Assembly: GCF_037975245.1 (NCBI RefSeq)
Contig: NC_092569.1
Location: 24,971,168-25,035,167, forward strand
Reading direction: 5' to 3'
Length of the DNA stretch: 64,000 nt
Origin: Apostichopus japonicus
Taxonomy: Eukaryota; Echinodermata; Holothuroidea; Aspidochirotida; Stichopodidae
Below the pieces are notes generated by a model that was not told where the DNA came from, searched no databases, and saw only the letters and a list, made by a program, of their open reading frames with translations. This document shows positions 1 through 11,000 of the stretch, one piece after another; within the stretch, counting starts at the first letter, position 1; each line of letters opens with the position of its first letter. Position numbers and translations under genes: made by a program.

Positions 1-2
1 AC

Positions 3-33
3 TTACAGCTCCCTATGCAGGCACCCGCTGTAA
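3..33 (-). other. Hairpin 4, spacer stem-loop
   Basis: TTACAGC at 3-9 pairs perfectly with GCTGTAA at 27-33 around a 17-nt loop. The CT to AG subfamily variant lies in the loop (13-14) and leaves the stem intact. The GCTCTAA variant found in five adjacent units from about 34826 breaks one pair. This stem lies downstream of the box-B segment on the minus strand and is not part of a tRNA fold. Confidence 0.5.
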
Positions 34-42
34 AAGATCGGC

Positions 43-46
43 AAAA
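43..46 (-). terminator. Possible Pol III T4 terminator
   Basis: On the minus strand a TTTT run follows box B by 14 nt, where a tRNA or SINE head would end. A second TTTT lies at 79-82 between the two boxes and would tend to stop transcription early, which argues against efficient full-length transcription. A transcript starting 12-20 nt upstream of box A and ending here would be about 100 nt long. This is prediction from motif only. Confidence 0.3.
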
Positions 47-51
47 GACGC

Positions 52-77
52 CACCACCGGGGTTCGAACCGGCGATG
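52..77 (-). promoter_or_regulatory. Box B within a T-arm-like hairpin
   Basis: The minus strand has GGTTCGAACC at 61-70, a perfect match to the RNA polymerase III B-box consensus GWTCRANNC. Arms 52-60 and 69-77 form a 9-bp stem closing an 8-nt loop. Seven pairs are Watson-Crick and two (54/75, 56/73) are G-U on the minus strand but C-A mismatches on the plus strand, so the hairpin is only complete in a minus-strand RNA. A normal tRNA T-arm has a 5-bp stem and a 7-nt loop, so this one is altered. Units at 30398, 33842 and 34498 read GGGATTCGAA on the plus strand, giving the commoner tRNA form GGTTCGAATCC on the minus strand. Confidence 0.6.
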
Positions 78-83
78 CAAAAG

Positions 84-104
84 AGAGCCTCGCTCATCAG
101 CTCT
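84..104 (-). other. Hairpin 2, weak anticodon-arm-position stem
   Basis: AGAGC at 84-88 can pair with GCTCT at 100-104 around an 11-nt loop, or GAGC at 85-88 with GCTC at 92-95 around three bases. Neither gives a 7-nt anticodon loop. The common C to T variant at unit position 88 weakens the first stem, so there is little sign of constraint. Four units (5099, 9855, 14283, 14447) replace part of the loop and create the palindrome GCTGATCAGC. Confidence 0.4.
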
Positions 105-134
105 TACAGTGCGCCAAGCCATCGCGCCACTGTA
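105..134 (-). other. Hairpin 1, extended D-arm-like stem
   Basis: TACAGTG at 105-111 pairs with CACTGTA at 128-134. After one bulged base (127), CGC at 112-114 pairs with GCG at 124-126, leaving a 9-nt loop at 115-123. The inner pairs coincide with the tRNA D-stem and the outer seven extend it well beyond normal length. The stem is retained in nearly all units; units with CATTGCG or CATAGCG (41386, 45214, 52102, 54946, 61342) and the GCGAAGCG-type change at 35154 alter it or its loop. Confidence 0.6.
119..129 (-). promoter_or_regulatory. Box-A-like element
   Basis: The minus strand reads TGGCGCGATGG and matches the box A consensus TRGYNNARNNG at ten of eleven positions; the expected A at position 7 is G. 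In cloverleaf terms it would be T8 onward, with a 4-bp GCGC/GCGC D-stem and the D-loop around GATGGCTTG. It lies 59 nt upstream of box B. The LINE at 25701 is inserted immediately after the equivalent of this element, between GATGGC and TTGGCG. The single consensus mismatch and unknown transcription keep confidence moderate. Confidence 0.5.
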
Positions 135-3100
135 TGGACTGAGATATTAGGCCGATTAACTAATACTTACAGCTCCCTATGCAGGCACCCGCTGTAAAAG
201 ATCGGCAAAAGACGCCACCACCGGGGTTCGAACCGGCGATGCAAAAGAGAGCCTCGCTCATCAGCTCTTACAGTGCGCCAAGCCATCGCGCCACTGTATG
301 GACTGAGATATTAGGCCGATTAACTAATACTTACAGCTCCCTATGCAGGCACCCGCTGTAAAAGATCGGCAAAAGACGCCACCACCGGGGTTCGAACCGG
401 CGATGCAAAAGAGAGCCTCGCTCATCAGCTCTTACAGTGCGCCAAGCCATCGCGCCACTGTATGGACTGAGATATTAGGCCGATTAACTAATACTTACAG
501 CTCCCTATGCAGGCACCCGCTGTAAAAGATCGGCAAAAGACGCCACCACCGGGGTTCGAACCGGCGATGCAAAAGAGAGCCTCGCTCATCAGCTCTTACA
601 GTGCGCCAAGCCATCGCGCCACTGTATGGACTGAGATATTAGGCCGATTAACTAATACTTACAGCTCCAGATGCAGGCACCCGCTGTAAAAGATCGGCAA
701 AAGACGCCACCACCGGGGTTCGAACCGGCGATGCAAAAGAGAGTCTCGCTCATCAGCTCTTACAGTGCGCCAAGCCATCGCGCCACTGTATGGACTGAGA
801 TATTAGGCCGATTAACTAATACTTACAGCTCCAGATGCAGGCACCCGCTGTAAAAGATCGGCAAAAGACGCCACCACCGGGGTTCGAACCGGCGATGCAA
901 AAGAGAGTCTCGCTCATCAGCTCTTACAGTGCGCCAAGCCATCGCGCCACTGTATGGACTGAGATATTAGGCCGATTAACTAATACTTACAGCTCCCTAT
1001 GCAGGCACCCGCTGTAAAAGATCGGCAAAAGACGCCACCACCGGGGTTCGAACCGGCGATGCAAAAGAGAGCCTCGCTCATCAGCTCTTACAGTGCGCCA
1101 AGCCATCGCGCCACTGTATGGACTGAGATATTAGGCCGATTAACTAATACTTACAGCTCCCTATGCAGGCACCCGCTGTAAAAGATCGGCAAAAGACGCC
1201 ACCACCGGGGTTCGAACCGGCGATGCAAAAGAGAGCCTCGCTCATCAGCTCTTACAGTGCGCCAAGCCATCGCGCCACTGTATGGACTGAGATATTAGGC
1301 CGATTAACTAATACTTACAGCTCCCTATGCAGGCACCCGCTGTAAAAGATCGGCAAAAGACGCCACCACCGGGGTTCGAACCGGCGATGCAAAAGAGAGC
1401 CTCGCTCATCAGCTCTTACAGTGCGCCAAGCCATCGCGCCACTGTATGGACTGAGATATTAGGCCGATTAACTAATACTTACAGCTCCCTATGCAGGCAC
1501 CCGCTGTAAAAGATCGGCAAAAGACGCCACCACCGGGGTTCGAACCGGCGATGCAAAAGAGAGCCTCGCTCATCAGCTCTTACAGTGCGCCAAGCCATCG
1601 CGCCACTGTATGGACTGAGATATTAGGCCGATTAACTAATACTTACAGCTCCAGATGCAGGCACCCGCTGTAAAAGATCGGCAAAAGACGCCACCACCGG
1701 GGTTCGAACCGGCGATGCAAAAGAGAGCCTCGCTCATCAGCTCTTACAGTGCGCCAAGCCATCGCGCCACTGTATGGACTGAGATATTAGGCCGATTAAC
1801 TAATACTTACAGCTCCAGATGCAGGCACCCGCTGTAAAAGATCGGCAAAAGACGCCACCACCGGGGTTCGAACCGGCGATGCAAAAGAGAGCCTCGCTCA
1901 TCAGCTCTTACAGTGCGCCAAGCCATCGCGCCACTGTATGGACTGAGATATTAGGCCGATTAACTAATACTTACAGCTCCAGATGCAGGCACCCGCTGTA
2001 AAAGATCGGCAAAAGACGCCACCACCGGGGTTCGAACCGGCGATGCAAAAGAGAGCCTCGCTCATCAGCTCTTACAGTGCGCCAAGCCATCGCGCCACTG
2101 TATGGACTGAGATATTAGGCCGATTAACTAATACTTACAGCTCCAGATGCAGGCACCCGCTGTAAAAGATCGGCAAAAGACGCCACCACCGGGGTTCGAA
2201 CCGGCGATGCAAAAGAGAGCCTCGCTCATCAGCTCTTACAGTGCGCCAAGCCATCGCGCCACTGTATGGACTGAGATATTAGGCCGATTAACTAATACTT
2301 ACAGCTCCAGATGCAGGCACCCGCTGTAAAAGATCGGCAAAAGACGCCACCACCGGGGTTCGAACCGGCGATGCAAAAGAGAGCCTCGCTCATCAGCTCT
2401 TACAGTGCGCCAAGCCATCGCGCCACTGTATGGACTGAGATATTAGGCCGATTAACTAATACTTACAGCTCCCTATGCAGGCACCCGCTGTAAAAGATCG
2501 GCAAAAGACGCCACCACCGGGGTTCGAACCGGCGATGCAAAAGAGAGCCTCGCTCATCAGCTCTTACAGTGCGCCAAGCCATCGCGCCACTGTATGGACT
2601 GAGATATTAGGCCGATTAACTAATACTTACAGCTCCCTATGCAGGCACCCGCTGTAAAAGATCGGCAAAAGACGCCACCACCGGGGTTCGAACCGGCGAT
2701 GCAAAAGAGAGCCTCGCTCATCAGCTCTTACAGTGCGCCAAGCCATCGCGCCACTGTATGGACTGAGATATTAGGCCGATTAACTAATACTTACAGCTCC
2801 CTATGCAGGCACCCGCTGTAAAAGATCGGCAAAAGACGCCACCACCGGGGTTCGAACCGGCGATGCAAAAGAGAGCCTCGCTCATCAGCTCTTACAGTGC
2901 GCCAAGCCATCGCGCCACTGTATGGACTGAGATATTAGGCCGATTAACTAATACTTACAGCTCCCTATGCAGGCACCCGCTGTAAAAGATCGGCAAAAGA
3001 CGCCACCACCGGGGTTCGAACCGGCGATGCAAAAGAGAGCCTCGCTCATCAGCTCTTACAGTGCGCCAAGCCATCGCGCCACTGTATGGACTGAGATATT

Positions 3101-5098
3101 AGGCCGATTAACTAATACTTACAGCTCCCTATGCAGGCACCCGCTGTAAAAGATCGGCAAAAGACGCCACCACCGGGGTTCGAACCGGCGATGCAAAAGA
3201 GAGCCTCGCTCATCAGCTCTTACAGTGCGCCAAGCCATCGCGCCACTGTATGGACTGAGATATTAGGCCGATTAACTAATACTTACAGCTCCCTATGCAG
3301 GCACCCGCTGTAAAAGATCGGCAAAAGACGCCACCACCGGGGTTCGAACCGGCGATGCAAAAGAGAGCCTCGCTCATCAGCTCTTACAGTGCGCCAAGCC
3401 ATCGCGCCACTGTATGGACTGAGATATTAGGCCGATTAACTAATACTTACAGCTCCCTATGCAGGCACCCGCTGTAAAAGATCGGCAAAAGACGCCACCA
3501 CCGGGGTTCGAACCGGCGATGCAAAAGAGAGCCTCGCTCATCAGCTCTTACAGTGCGCCAAGCCATCGCGCCACTGTATGGACTGAGATATTAGGCCGAT
3601 TAACTAATACTTACAGCTCCCTATGCAGGCACCCGCTGTAAAAGATCGGCAAAAGACGCCACCACCGGGGTTCGAACCGGCGATGCAAAAGAGAGCCTCG
3701 CTCATCAGCTCTTACAGTGCGCCAAGCCATCGCGCCACTGTATGGACTGAGATATTAGGCCGATTAACTAATACTTACAGCTCCCTATGCAGGCACCCGC
3801 TGTAAAAGATCGGCAAAAGACGCCACCACCGGGGTTCGAACCGGCGATGCAAAAGAGAGCCTCGCTCATCAGCTCTTACAGTGCGCCAAGCCATCGCGCC
3901 ACTGTATGGACTGAGATATTAGGCCGATTAACTAATACTTACAGCTCCAGATGCAGGCACCCGCTGTAAAAGATCGGCAAAAGACGCCACCACCGGGGTT
4001 CGAACCGGCGATGCAAAAGAGAGCCTCGCTCATCAACTCTTACAGTGCGCCAAGCCATCGCGCCACTGTATGGACTGAGATATTAGGCCGATTAACTAAT
4101 ACTTACAGCTCCCTATGCAGGCACCCGCTGTAAAAGATCGGCAAAAGACGCCACCACCGGGGTTCGAACCGGCGATGCAAAAGAGAGCCTCGCTCATCAG
4201 CTCTTACAGTGCGCCAAGCCATCGCGCCACTGTATGGACTGAGATATTAGGCCGATTAACTAATACTTACAGCTCCCTATGCAGGCACCCGCTGTAAAAG
4301 ATCGGCAAAAGACGCCACCACCGGGGTTCGAACCGGCGATGCAAAAGAGAGCCTCGCTCATCAGCTCTTACAGTGCGCCAAGCCATCGCGCCACTGTATG
4401 GACTGAGATATTAGGCCGATTAACTAATACTTACAGCTCCCTATGCAGGCACCCGCTGTAAAAGATCGGCAAAAGACGCCACCACCGGGGTTCGAACCGG
4501 CGATGCAAAAGAGAGTCTCGCTCATCAGCTCTTACAGTGCGCCAAGCCATCGCGCCACTGTATGGACTGAGATATTAGGCCGATTAACTAATACTTACAG
4601 CTCCCTATGCAGGCACCCGCTGTAAAAGATCGGCAAAAGACGCCACCACCGGGGTTCGAACCGGCGATGCAAAAGAGAGCCTCGCTCATCAGCTCTTACA
4701 GTGCGCCAAGCCATCGCGCCACTGTATGGACTGAGATATTAGGCCGATTAACTAATACTTACAGCTCCCTATGCAGGCACCCGCTGTAAAAGATCGGCAA
4801 AAGACGCCACCACCGGGGTTCGAACCGGCGATGCAAAAGAGAGCCTCGCTCATCAGCTCTTACAGTGCGCCAAGCCATCGCGCCACTGTATGGACTGAGA
4901 TATTAGGCCGATTAACTAATACTTACAGCTCCCTATGCAGGCACCCGCTGTAAAAGATCGGCAAAAGACGCCACCACCGGGGTTCGAACCGGCGATGCAA
5001 AAGAGAGCCTCGCTCATCAGCTCTTACAGTGCGCCAAGCCATCGCGCCACTGTATGGACTGAGATATTAGGCCGATTAACTAATACTTACAGCTCCCT

Positions 5099-8000
5099 AT
5101 GCAGGCACCCGCTGTAAAAGATCGGCAAAAGACGCCACCACCGGGGTTCGAACCGGCGATGCAAAAGAGAGTCAGGCTGATCAGCTCTTACAGTGCGCCA
5201 AGCCATCGCGCCACTGTATGGACTGAGATATTAGGCCGATTAACTAATACTTACAGCTCCCTATGCAGGCACCCGCTGTAAAAGATCGGCAAAAGACGCC
5301 ACCACCGGGGTTCGAACCGGCGATGCAAAAGAGAGCCTCGCTCATCAGCTCTTACAGTGCGCCAAGCCATCGCGCCACTGTATGGACTGAGATATTAGGC
5401 CGATTAACTAATACTTACAGCTCCCTATGCAGGCACCCGCTGTAAAAGATCGGCAAAAGACGCCACCACCGGGGTTCGAACCGGCGATGCAAAAGAGAGT
5501 CTCGCTCATCAGCTCTTACAGTGCGCCAAGCCATCGCGCCACTGTATGGACTGAGATATTAGGCCGATTAACTAATACTTACAGCTCCCTATGCAGGCAC
5601 CCGCTGTAAAAGATCGGCAAAAGACGCCACCACCGGGGTTCGAACCGGCGATGCAAAAGAGAGTCTCGCTCATCAGCTCTTACAGTGCGCCAAGCCATCG
5701 CGCCACTGTATGGACTGAGATATTAGGCCGATTAACTAATACTTACAGCTCCCTATGCAGGCACCCGCTGTAAAAGATCGGCAAAAGACGCCACCACCGG
5801 GGTTCGAACCGGCGATGCAAAAGAGAGCCTCGCTCATCAGCTCTTACAGTGGGCCAAGCCATCGCGCCACTGTATGGACTGAGATATTAGGCCGATTAAC
5901 TAATACTTACAGCTCCAGATGCAGGCACCCGCTGTAAAAGATCGGCAAAAGACGCCACCACCGGGGTTCGAACCGGCGATGCAAAAGAGAGCCTCGCTCA
6001 TCAGCTCTTACAGTGCGCCAAGCCATCGCGCCACTGTATGGACTGAGATATTAGGCCGATTAACTAATACTTACAGCTCCAGATGCAGGCACCCGCTGTA
6101 AAAGATCGGCAAAAGACGCCACCACCGGGGTTCGAACCGGCGATGCAAAAGAGAGCCTCGCTCATCAGCTCTTACAGTGCGCCAAGCCATCGCGCCACTG
6201 TATGGACTGAGATATTAGGCCGATTAACTAATACTTACAGCTCCAGATGCAGGCACCCGCTGTAAAAGATCGGCAAAAGACGCCACCACCGGGGTTCGAA
6301 CCGGCGATGCAAAAGAGAGCCTCGCTCATCAGCTCTTACAGTGCGCCAAGCCATCGCGCCACTGTATGGACTGAGATTTTAGGCCGATTAACTAATACTT
6401 ACAGCTCCCTATGCAGGCACCCGCTGTAAAAGGTCGGCAAAAGACGCCACCACCGGGGTTCGATCCGGCGATGCAAAAGAGAGCCTCGCTCATCAGCTCT
6501 TACAGTGCGCCAAGCCATCGCGCCACTGTATGGACTGAGATATTAGGCCGATTAACTAATACTTACAGCTCCCTATGCAGGCACCCGCTGTAAAAGATCG
6601 GCAAAAGACGCCACCACCGGGGTTCGAACCGGCGATGCAAAAGAGAGCCTCGCTCATCAGCTCTTACAGTGCGCCAAGCCATCGCGCCACTGTATGGACT
6701 GAGATATTAGGCCGATTAACTAATACTTACAGCTCCCTATGCAGGCACCCGCTGTAAAAGATCGGCAAAAGACGCCACCACCGGGGTTCGAACCGGCGAT
6801 GCAAAAGAGAGTCTCGCTCATCAGCTCTTACAGTGCGCCAAGCCATCGCGCCACTGTATGGACTGAGATATTAGGCCGATTAACTAATACTTACAGCTCC
6901 CTATGCAGGCACCCGCTGTAAAAGATCGGCAAAAGACGCCACCACCGGGGTTCGAACCGGCGATGCAAAAGAGAGCCTCGCTCATCAGCTCTTACAGTGC
7001 GCCAAGCCATCGCGCCACTGTATGGACTGAGATATTAGGCCGATTAACTAATACTTACAGCTCCCTATGCAGGCACCCGCTGTAAAAGATCGGCAAAAGA
7101 CGCCACCACCGGGGTTCGAACCGGCGATGCAAAAGAGAGCCTCGCTCATCAGCTCTTACAGTGCGCCAAGCCATCGCGCCACTGTATGGACTGAGATATT
7201 AGGCCGATTAACTAATACTTACAGCTCCCTATGCAGGCACCCGCTGTAAAAGATCGGCAAAAGACGCCACCACCGGGGTTCGAACAGGCGATGCAAAAGA
7301 GAGCCTCGCTCATCAGCTCTTACAGTGCGCCAAGCCATCGCGCCACTGTATGGACTGAGATATTAGGCCGATTAACTAATACTTACAGCTCCCTATGCAG
7401 GCACCCGCTGTAAAAGATCGGCAAAAGACGCCACCACCGGGGTTCGAACCGGCGATGCAAAAGAGAGCCTCGCTCATCAGCTCTTACAGTGCGCCAAGCC
7501 ATCGCGCCACTGTATGGACTGAGATATTAGGCCGATTAACTAATACTTACAGCTCCCTATGCAGGCACCCGCTGTAAAAGATCGGCAAAAGACGCCACCA
7601 CCGGGGTTCGAACCGGCGATGCAAAAGAGAGCCTCGCTCATCAGCTCTTACAGTGCGCCAAGCCATCGCGCCACTGTATGGACTGAGATATTAGGCCGAT
7701 TAACTAATACTTACAGCTCCCTATGCAGGCACCCGCTGTAAAAGATCGGCAAAAGACGCCACCACCGGGGTTCGAACCGGCGATGCAAAAGAGAGTCTCG
7801 CTCATCAGCTCTTACAGTGCGCCAAGCCATCGCGCCACTGTATGGACTGAGATATTAGGCCGATTAACTAATACTTACAGCTCCCTATGCAGGCACCCGC
7901 TGTAAAAGATCGGCAAAAGACGCCACCACCGGGGTTCGAACCGGCGATGCAAAAGAGAGCCTCGCTCATCAGCTCTTACAGTGCGCCAAGCCATCGCGCC

Positions 8001-11000
8001 ACTGTATGGACTGAGATATTAGGCCGATTAACTAATACTTACAGCTCCCTATGCAGGCACCCGCTGTAAAAGATCGGCAAAAGACGCCACCACCGGGGTT
8101 CGAACCGGCGATGCAAAAGAGAGCCTCGCTCATCAGCTCTTACAGTGCGCCAAGCCATCGCGCCACTGTATGGACTGAGATATTAGGCCGATTAACTAAT
8201 ACTTACAGCTCCCTATGCAGGCACCCGCTGTAAAAGATCGGCAAAAGACGCCACCACCGGGGTTCGAACCGGCGATGCAAAAGAGAGCCTCGCTCATCAG
8301 CTCTTACAGTGCGCCAAGCCATCGCGCCACTGTATGGACTGAGATATTAGGCCGATTAACTAATACTTACAGCTCCCTATGCAGGCACCCGCTGTAAAAG
8401 ATCGGCAAAAGACGCCACCACCGGGGTTCGAACCGGCGATGCAAAAGAGAGCCTCGCTCATCAGCTCTTACAGTGCGCCAAGCCATCGCGCCACTGTATG
8501 GACTGAGATATTAGGCCGATTAACTAATACTTACAGCTCCCTATGCAGGCACCCGCTGTAAAAGATCGGCAAAAGACGCCACCACCGGGGTTCGAACCGG
8601 CGATGCAAAAGAGAGCCTCGCTCATCAGCTCTTACAGTGCGCCAAGCCATCGCGCCACTGTATGGACTGAGATATTAGGCCGATTAACTAATACTTACAG
8701 CTCCCTATGCAGGCACCCGCTGTAAAAGATCGGCAAAAGACGCCACCACCGGGGTTCGAACCGGCGATGCAAAAGAGAGTCTCGCTCATCAGCTCTTACA
8801 GTGCGCCAAGCCATCGCGCCACTGTATGGACTGAGATATTAGGCCGATTAACTAATACTTACAGCTCCCTATGCAGGCACCCGCTGTAAAAGATCGGCAA
8901 AAGACGCCACCACCGGGGTTCGAACCGGCGATGCAAAAGAGAGCCTCGCTCATCAGCTCTTACAGTGCGCCAAGCCATCGCGCCACTGTATGGACTGAGA
9001 TATTAGGCCGATTAACTAATACTTACAGCTCCCTATGCAGGCACCCGCTGTAAAAGATCGGCAAAAGACGCCACCACCGGGGTTCGAACCGGCGATGCAA
9101 AAGAGAGTCTCGCTCATCAGCTCTTACAGTGCGCCAAGCCATCGCGCCACTGTATGGACTGAGATATTAGGCCGATTAACTAATACTTACAGCTCCCTAT
9201 GCAGGCACCCGCTGTAAAAGATCGGCAAAAGACGCCACCACCGGGGTTCGAACCGGCGATGCAAAAGAGAGCCTCGCTCATCAGCTCTTACAGTGCGCCA
9301 AGCCATCGCGCCACTGTATGGACTGAGATATTAGGCCGATTAACTAATACTTACAGCTCCCTATGCAGGCACCCGCTGTAAAAGATCGGCAAAAGACGCC
9401 ACCACCGGGGTTCGAACCGGCGATGCAAAAGAGAGTCTCGCTCATCAGCTCTTACAGTGCGCCAAGCCATCGCGCCACTGTATGGACTGAGATATTAGGC
9501 CGATTAACTAATACTTACAGCTCCCTATGCAGGCACCCGCTGTAAAAGATCGGCAAAAGACGCCACCACCGGGGTTCGAACCGGCGATGCAAAAGAGAGC
9601 CTCGCTCATCAGCTCTTACAGTGCGCCAAGCCATCGCGCCACTGTATGGACTGAGATATTAGGCCGATTAACTAATACTTACAGCTCCCTATGCAGGCAC
9701 CCGCTGTAAAAGATCGGCAAAAGACGCCACCACCGGGGTTCGAACCGGCGATGCAAAAGAGAGCCTCGCTCATCAGCTCTTACAGTGCGCCAAGCCATCG
9801 CGCCACTGTATGGACTGAGATATTAGGCCGATTAACTAATACTTACAGCTCCCTATGCAGGCACCCGCTGTAAAAGATCGGCAAAAGACGCCACCACCGG
9901 GGTTCGAACCGGCGATGCAAAAGAGAGTCAGGCTGATCAGCTCTTACAGTGCGCCAAGCCATCGCGCCACTGTATGGACTGAGATATTAGGCCGATTAAC
10001 TAATACTTACAGCTCCCTATGCAGGCACCCGCTGTAAAAGATCGGCAAAAGACGCCACCACCGGGGTTCGAACCGGCGATGCAAAAGAGAGCCTCGCTCA
10101 TCAGCTCTTACAGTGCGCCAAGCCATCGCGCCACTGTATGGACTGAGATATTAGGCCGATTAACTAATACTTACAGCTCCCTATGCAGGCACCCGCTGTA
10201 AAAGATCGGCAAAAGACGCCACCACCGGGGTTCGAACCGGCGATGCAAAAGAGAGTCTCGCTCATCAGCTCTTACAGTGCGCCAAGCCATCGCGCCACTG
10301 TATGGACTGAGATATTAGGCCGATTAACTAATACTTACAGCTCCCTATGCAGGCACCCGCTGTAAAAGATCGGCAAAAGACGCCACCACCGGGGTTCGAA
10401 CCGGCGATGCAAAAGAGAGCCTCGCTCATCAGCTCTTACAGTGGGCCAAGCCATCGCGCCACTGTATGGACTGAGATATTAGGCCGATTAACTAATACTT
10501 ACAGCTCCAGATGCAGGCACCCGCTGTAAAAGATCGGCAAAAGACGCCACCACCGGGGTTCGAACCGGCGATGCAAAAGAGAGCCTCGCTCATCAGCTCT
10601 TACAGTGCGCCAAGCCATCGCGCCACTGTATGGACTGAGATATTAGGCCGATTAACTAATACTTACAGCTCCAGATGCAGGCACCCGCTGTAAAAGATCG
10701 GCAAAAGACGCCACCACCGGGGTTCGAACCGGCGATGCAAAAGAGAGCCTCGCTCATCAGCTCTTACAGTGCGCCAAGCCATCGCGCCACTGTATGGACT
10801 GAGATATTAGGCCGATTAACTAATACTTACAGCTCCCTATGCAGGCACCCGCTGTAAAAGATCGGCAAAAGACGCCACCACCGGGGTTCGAACCGGCGAT
10901 GCAAAAGAGAGCCTCGCTCATCAGCTCTTACAGTGCGCCAAGCCATCGCGCCACTGTATGGACTGAGATATTAGGCCGATTAACTAATACTTACAGCTCC

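Larger units (their letters stand above)
1..164 (-). repeat. Reference satellite unit with anatomy (repeated throughout)
   Basis: This is one representative unit; positions here apply to all others by adding multiples of 164. It is about 54% G+C with 12 CpGs. Read on the minus strand, in order, it has a short A/T-rich spacer, a box-A-like element (119-129) inside a hairpin (105-134), a second weak hairpin (84-104), a T-arm-like hairpin with box B (52-77), a T4 run (43-46) and a fourth hairpin (3-33). Box A and box B starts are 59 nt apart, within the range of tRNA genes with a long variable arm or tRNA-derived SINEs. No sequence 5' of box A complements the bases after the T-arm, so there is no acceptor stem and no tRNA can be called. 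A relic tRNA or tRNA-SINE origin is an inference from the promoter-like boxes and hairpin layout. Confidence 0.85.

Noticed and set aside
81-104. Hammerhead ribozyme (CTGATGAG on the minus strand), as in tandem retrozyme satellites
   Set aside because: The CUGAUGAG box is present, but there is no GAAA box after a stem II and no stem I/III arrangement with a cleavage site. Four units lose the box without any other difference.
43-140. A functional tRNA gene in each unit
   Set aside because: No acceptor stem pairs across the segment, no 7-nt anticodon loop on a 5-bp stem can be drawn, the T-arm has an 8-nt loop, and a T4 run interrupts the region between boxes A and B.
43-149. Vault RNA or Y RNA gene
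   Set aside because: Both need 5' and 3' ends that pair in a terminal stem; the predicted ends do not pair.
1-164. CENP-B box
   Set aside because: No match to the YTTCG..A..CGGG pattern; TTCGAACCGG is explained by box B.
15-197. A 60-codon plus-strand ORF repeated in almost every unit (MQAPAVKDRQ...), seemingly a small-peptide gene family
   Set aside because: The unit is 164 bp, not a multiple of 3, so each ORF overlaps the next by 19 bp in another frame. The PPPGFEPA part is the antisense of box B, a common false translation of tRNA and SINE sequence. Variants show no preference for synonymous changes (A/V, R/L, K/N, P/Q, C/S).
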